Assembly: GCA_937889795.1 (NCBI GenBank)
Contig: CALBZH010000246.1
Span: 1-6,489 of the forward strand
Reading direction: 5' to 3'
From: an uncultured Syntrophobacteraceae bacterium
Lineage (GTDB): Bacteria > Desulfobacterota > Syntrophobacteria > Syntrophobacterales > Syntrophobacteraceae
DNA: 6,489 nucleotides
Under the pieces are notes generated by a model that worked only from the letters and a program-made list of their open reading frames with translations, was not told the DNA's origin and did no database searches. Each line of letters opens with the position of its first letter. Positions within the stretch are counted from its first letter, which is position 1. The position numbers and the translations under genes were made by a program. Shown in pieces: positions 5,240 through 6,489 of the stretch.

Positions 5240-6489
5240 TTGAAGCGTCGGAACATGTGGGGACCTATGAATCTATCACGCACTATTCCTTCGCCGTTCA
5301 GTATTCCCAATGTGCGCCGGTTCGTGGTTTTCCGGGCGTTATTCAACGCCCGATTCTACTATCCGGTGTTCACGATCCTCTTTTTGGACTTTGGGCTCAG
5401 CCTGCCACAGTTTGCATGGCTCAACGCCGTTTGGGCAGCGACCATTGTCCTGCTGGAAGTCCCGTCCGGGGCTCTGGCCGATATCCTGGGGCGGCGTAAT
5501 CTGTTGGTCTTGAGCGGAGTGCTCATGGTCCTGGAGATGGTGGTCTTGTGCTTGGCGCCCAAAGGTCACCCCAATTGGCTCTTCACCGCATTCTTGGTCA
5601 ATCGCGTGCTGAGTGGGGCAGCCGAAGCGGCCGCAAGCGGTGCCGATGAGGCACTCGCCTACGATTCTCTCAAGCACGACGGGGACGTTCGGGACTGGGG
5701 GCGTGTCCTGGAGGTGCAAATGCGCGTGCAGTCGAGCGCCTTCATCATCGTGATGACGGTGGGAGCCGCGGTTTACGACCCAACCCTCCTGCAATGGCTG
5801 GTGCGAAAGCTGAGCTTGAGTCTATCCATCACGCAAGAGACGACCCTACGCCTTCCCGTGTACCTGACGCTCTGTTCCGCGATTCTGACTCTGGTGACCA
5901 CTCTCGGGATGCGGGAAGCTTCACCGCAACTCCGTGAAGCATGCGCGGTCTCCGATGGCTGCCGCGAATCCATTGCCAATGCCTTTCGCTTGACGCTCGA
6001 GGCCGGACGATGGATCCTCAGCACCCCGCTCGCCCTGATCGTCATCCTGGCGGGACTCTTGTTCGACCACGTGATCCGCATGCTCATCACCATGAACAGC
6101 CAATACTACCGACTCATCGATCTTCCCGAAGCGTCGTTCGGGCTCATTGGATCCGCAATGGCCAGTCTTGGGCTCGTCGTGCCGCGCCTCGCGCGTCGGC
6201 TGGCTGCAAGGACTTCACCGGCGACCAACCTGAGCCTTCTGGCCGCGGTGACGTTGCTGGGGCTGGTCGGTATGAGCCGATTCTGGCCCTTCGTCGGTCT
6301 CGTGGCGGTGGTGGTCCTCATGGCCGTCATGCAATGCGTTCATTTCCTGGTCAGCCACTACCTGAACGAGATCACCGACTCGCGGCAGAGGGCGACCGTG
6401 CTGAGCTTCAAGGGCTTATCCTACAATTTGGCATATGGTCTCATCGGTCTTCTGTACTCATTCCTTCTGCTGGCACTCAGGAGCGGCGC
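5240..6489 (+). CDS. MFS-family transporter, 3' end cut by window edge
   Basis: A reading frame open to the right edge encodes at least 416 residues from TTG 5240, or 407 from ATG 5267, so it is close to the usual 400-450-residue MFS length. Numbering from ATG 5267: a first helix around 29-45, the MFS motif A after helix 2 (SGALADILGRRN, 67-78), a helix-4 segment SGADEALAYDSLK (124-136) common in one group of putative MFS efflux proteins, a central loop about 215-245 dividing two hydrophobic halves, and a late DSRQRATVLSFKGLSYNLAYG (371-391). The family moves small molecules with proton or ion gradients across the inner membrane; drug or metabolite efflux is likely, but the substrate is unknown. 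The start is uncertain: TTG 5240 has the best ribosome site (GGAGG), ATG 5255 and ATG 5267 are alternatives. It is divergent from the solute-binding-protein cluster with about 180 bases between; no clear plus-strand promoter was found. Only the last helix or tail should be missing. Confidence 0.9.
   Translation, partial: MKRRNMWGPMNLSRTIPSPFSIPNVRRFVVFRALFNARFYYPVFTILFLDFGLSLPQFAWLNAVWAATIVLLEVPSGALADILGRRNLLVLSGVLMVLEMVVLCLAPKGHPNWLFTAFLVNRVLSGAAEAAASGADEALAYDSLKHDGDVRDWGRVLEVQMRVQSSAFIIVMTVGAAVYDPTLLQWLVRKLSLSLSITQETTLRLPVYLTLCSAILTLVTTLGMREASPQLREACAVSDGCRESIANAFRLTLEAGRWILSTPLALIVILAGLLFDHVIRMLITMNSQYYRLIDLPEASFGLIGSAMASLGLVVPRLARRLAARTSPATNLSLLAAVTLLGLVGMSRFWPFVGLVAVVVLMAVMQCVHFLVSHYLNEITDSRQRATVLSFKGLSYNLAYGLIGLLYSFLLLALRSG

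Noticed and set aside
5339..6330. Minus-strand frames opposite the MFS gene
   Set aside because: The plus strand carries a continuous MFS frame with motif A and a full hydrophobic pattern; the minus-strand frames are fragments without motifs.

Overview
The window looks like chromosomal DNA from an anaerobic, GC-rich Gram-negative bacterium. A delta-proteobacterial (Desulfobacterota-like) host is my best guess. The reasons are a YjiM-type double-cubane iron-sulfur protein, a multi-PAS hybrid histidine kinase of the 'HDFNN' class, a periplasmic binding protein with a Sec signal, and a sigma-54-like promoter candidate. No marker gene fixes the taxon. No rRNA, tRNA, CRISPR array, insertion sequence or phage gene is visible.

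Layout. (1) 1-553, minus strand: 5' part of a 2-hydroxyacyl-CoA dehydratase / double-cubane-cluster family gene that runs off the left edge. (2) 554-703: 150-bp spacer with a weak sigma-70-like promoter candidate for that gene. (3) 704-5057, minus strand: a compact three-gene cluster transcribed right to left. Its genes encode a secreted solute-binding protein, a membrane-bound hybrid sensor kinase (PAS-PAS-HisKA-HATPase-REC), and a 10-helix EamA/DMT-type exporter. The kinase stop and exporter start share the four bases ATGA, so they are probably translationally coupled. (4) 5058-5239: divergent intergenic region with a candidate -24/-12 promoter facing the cluster. (5) 5240-6489, plus strand: an MFS transporter, nearly complete but cut by the right edge.

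How the genes may work together (inference). The solute-binding protein has no ABC permease or ATPase beside it, and it keeps the Arg and Asp that hold the carboxylate and amino groups in amino-acid-binding relatives. It could therefore serve as a periplasmic ligand receptor for the kinase encoded next to it, with the coupled EamA protein exporting a related metabolite. The kinase carries its own receiver domain, and no DNA-binding response regulator lies in the window, so its output partner is elsewhere. Two genes, and possibly a third, probably start at non-ATG or internal codons chosen by strong Shine-Dalgarno sequences. These starts are noted in the entries.
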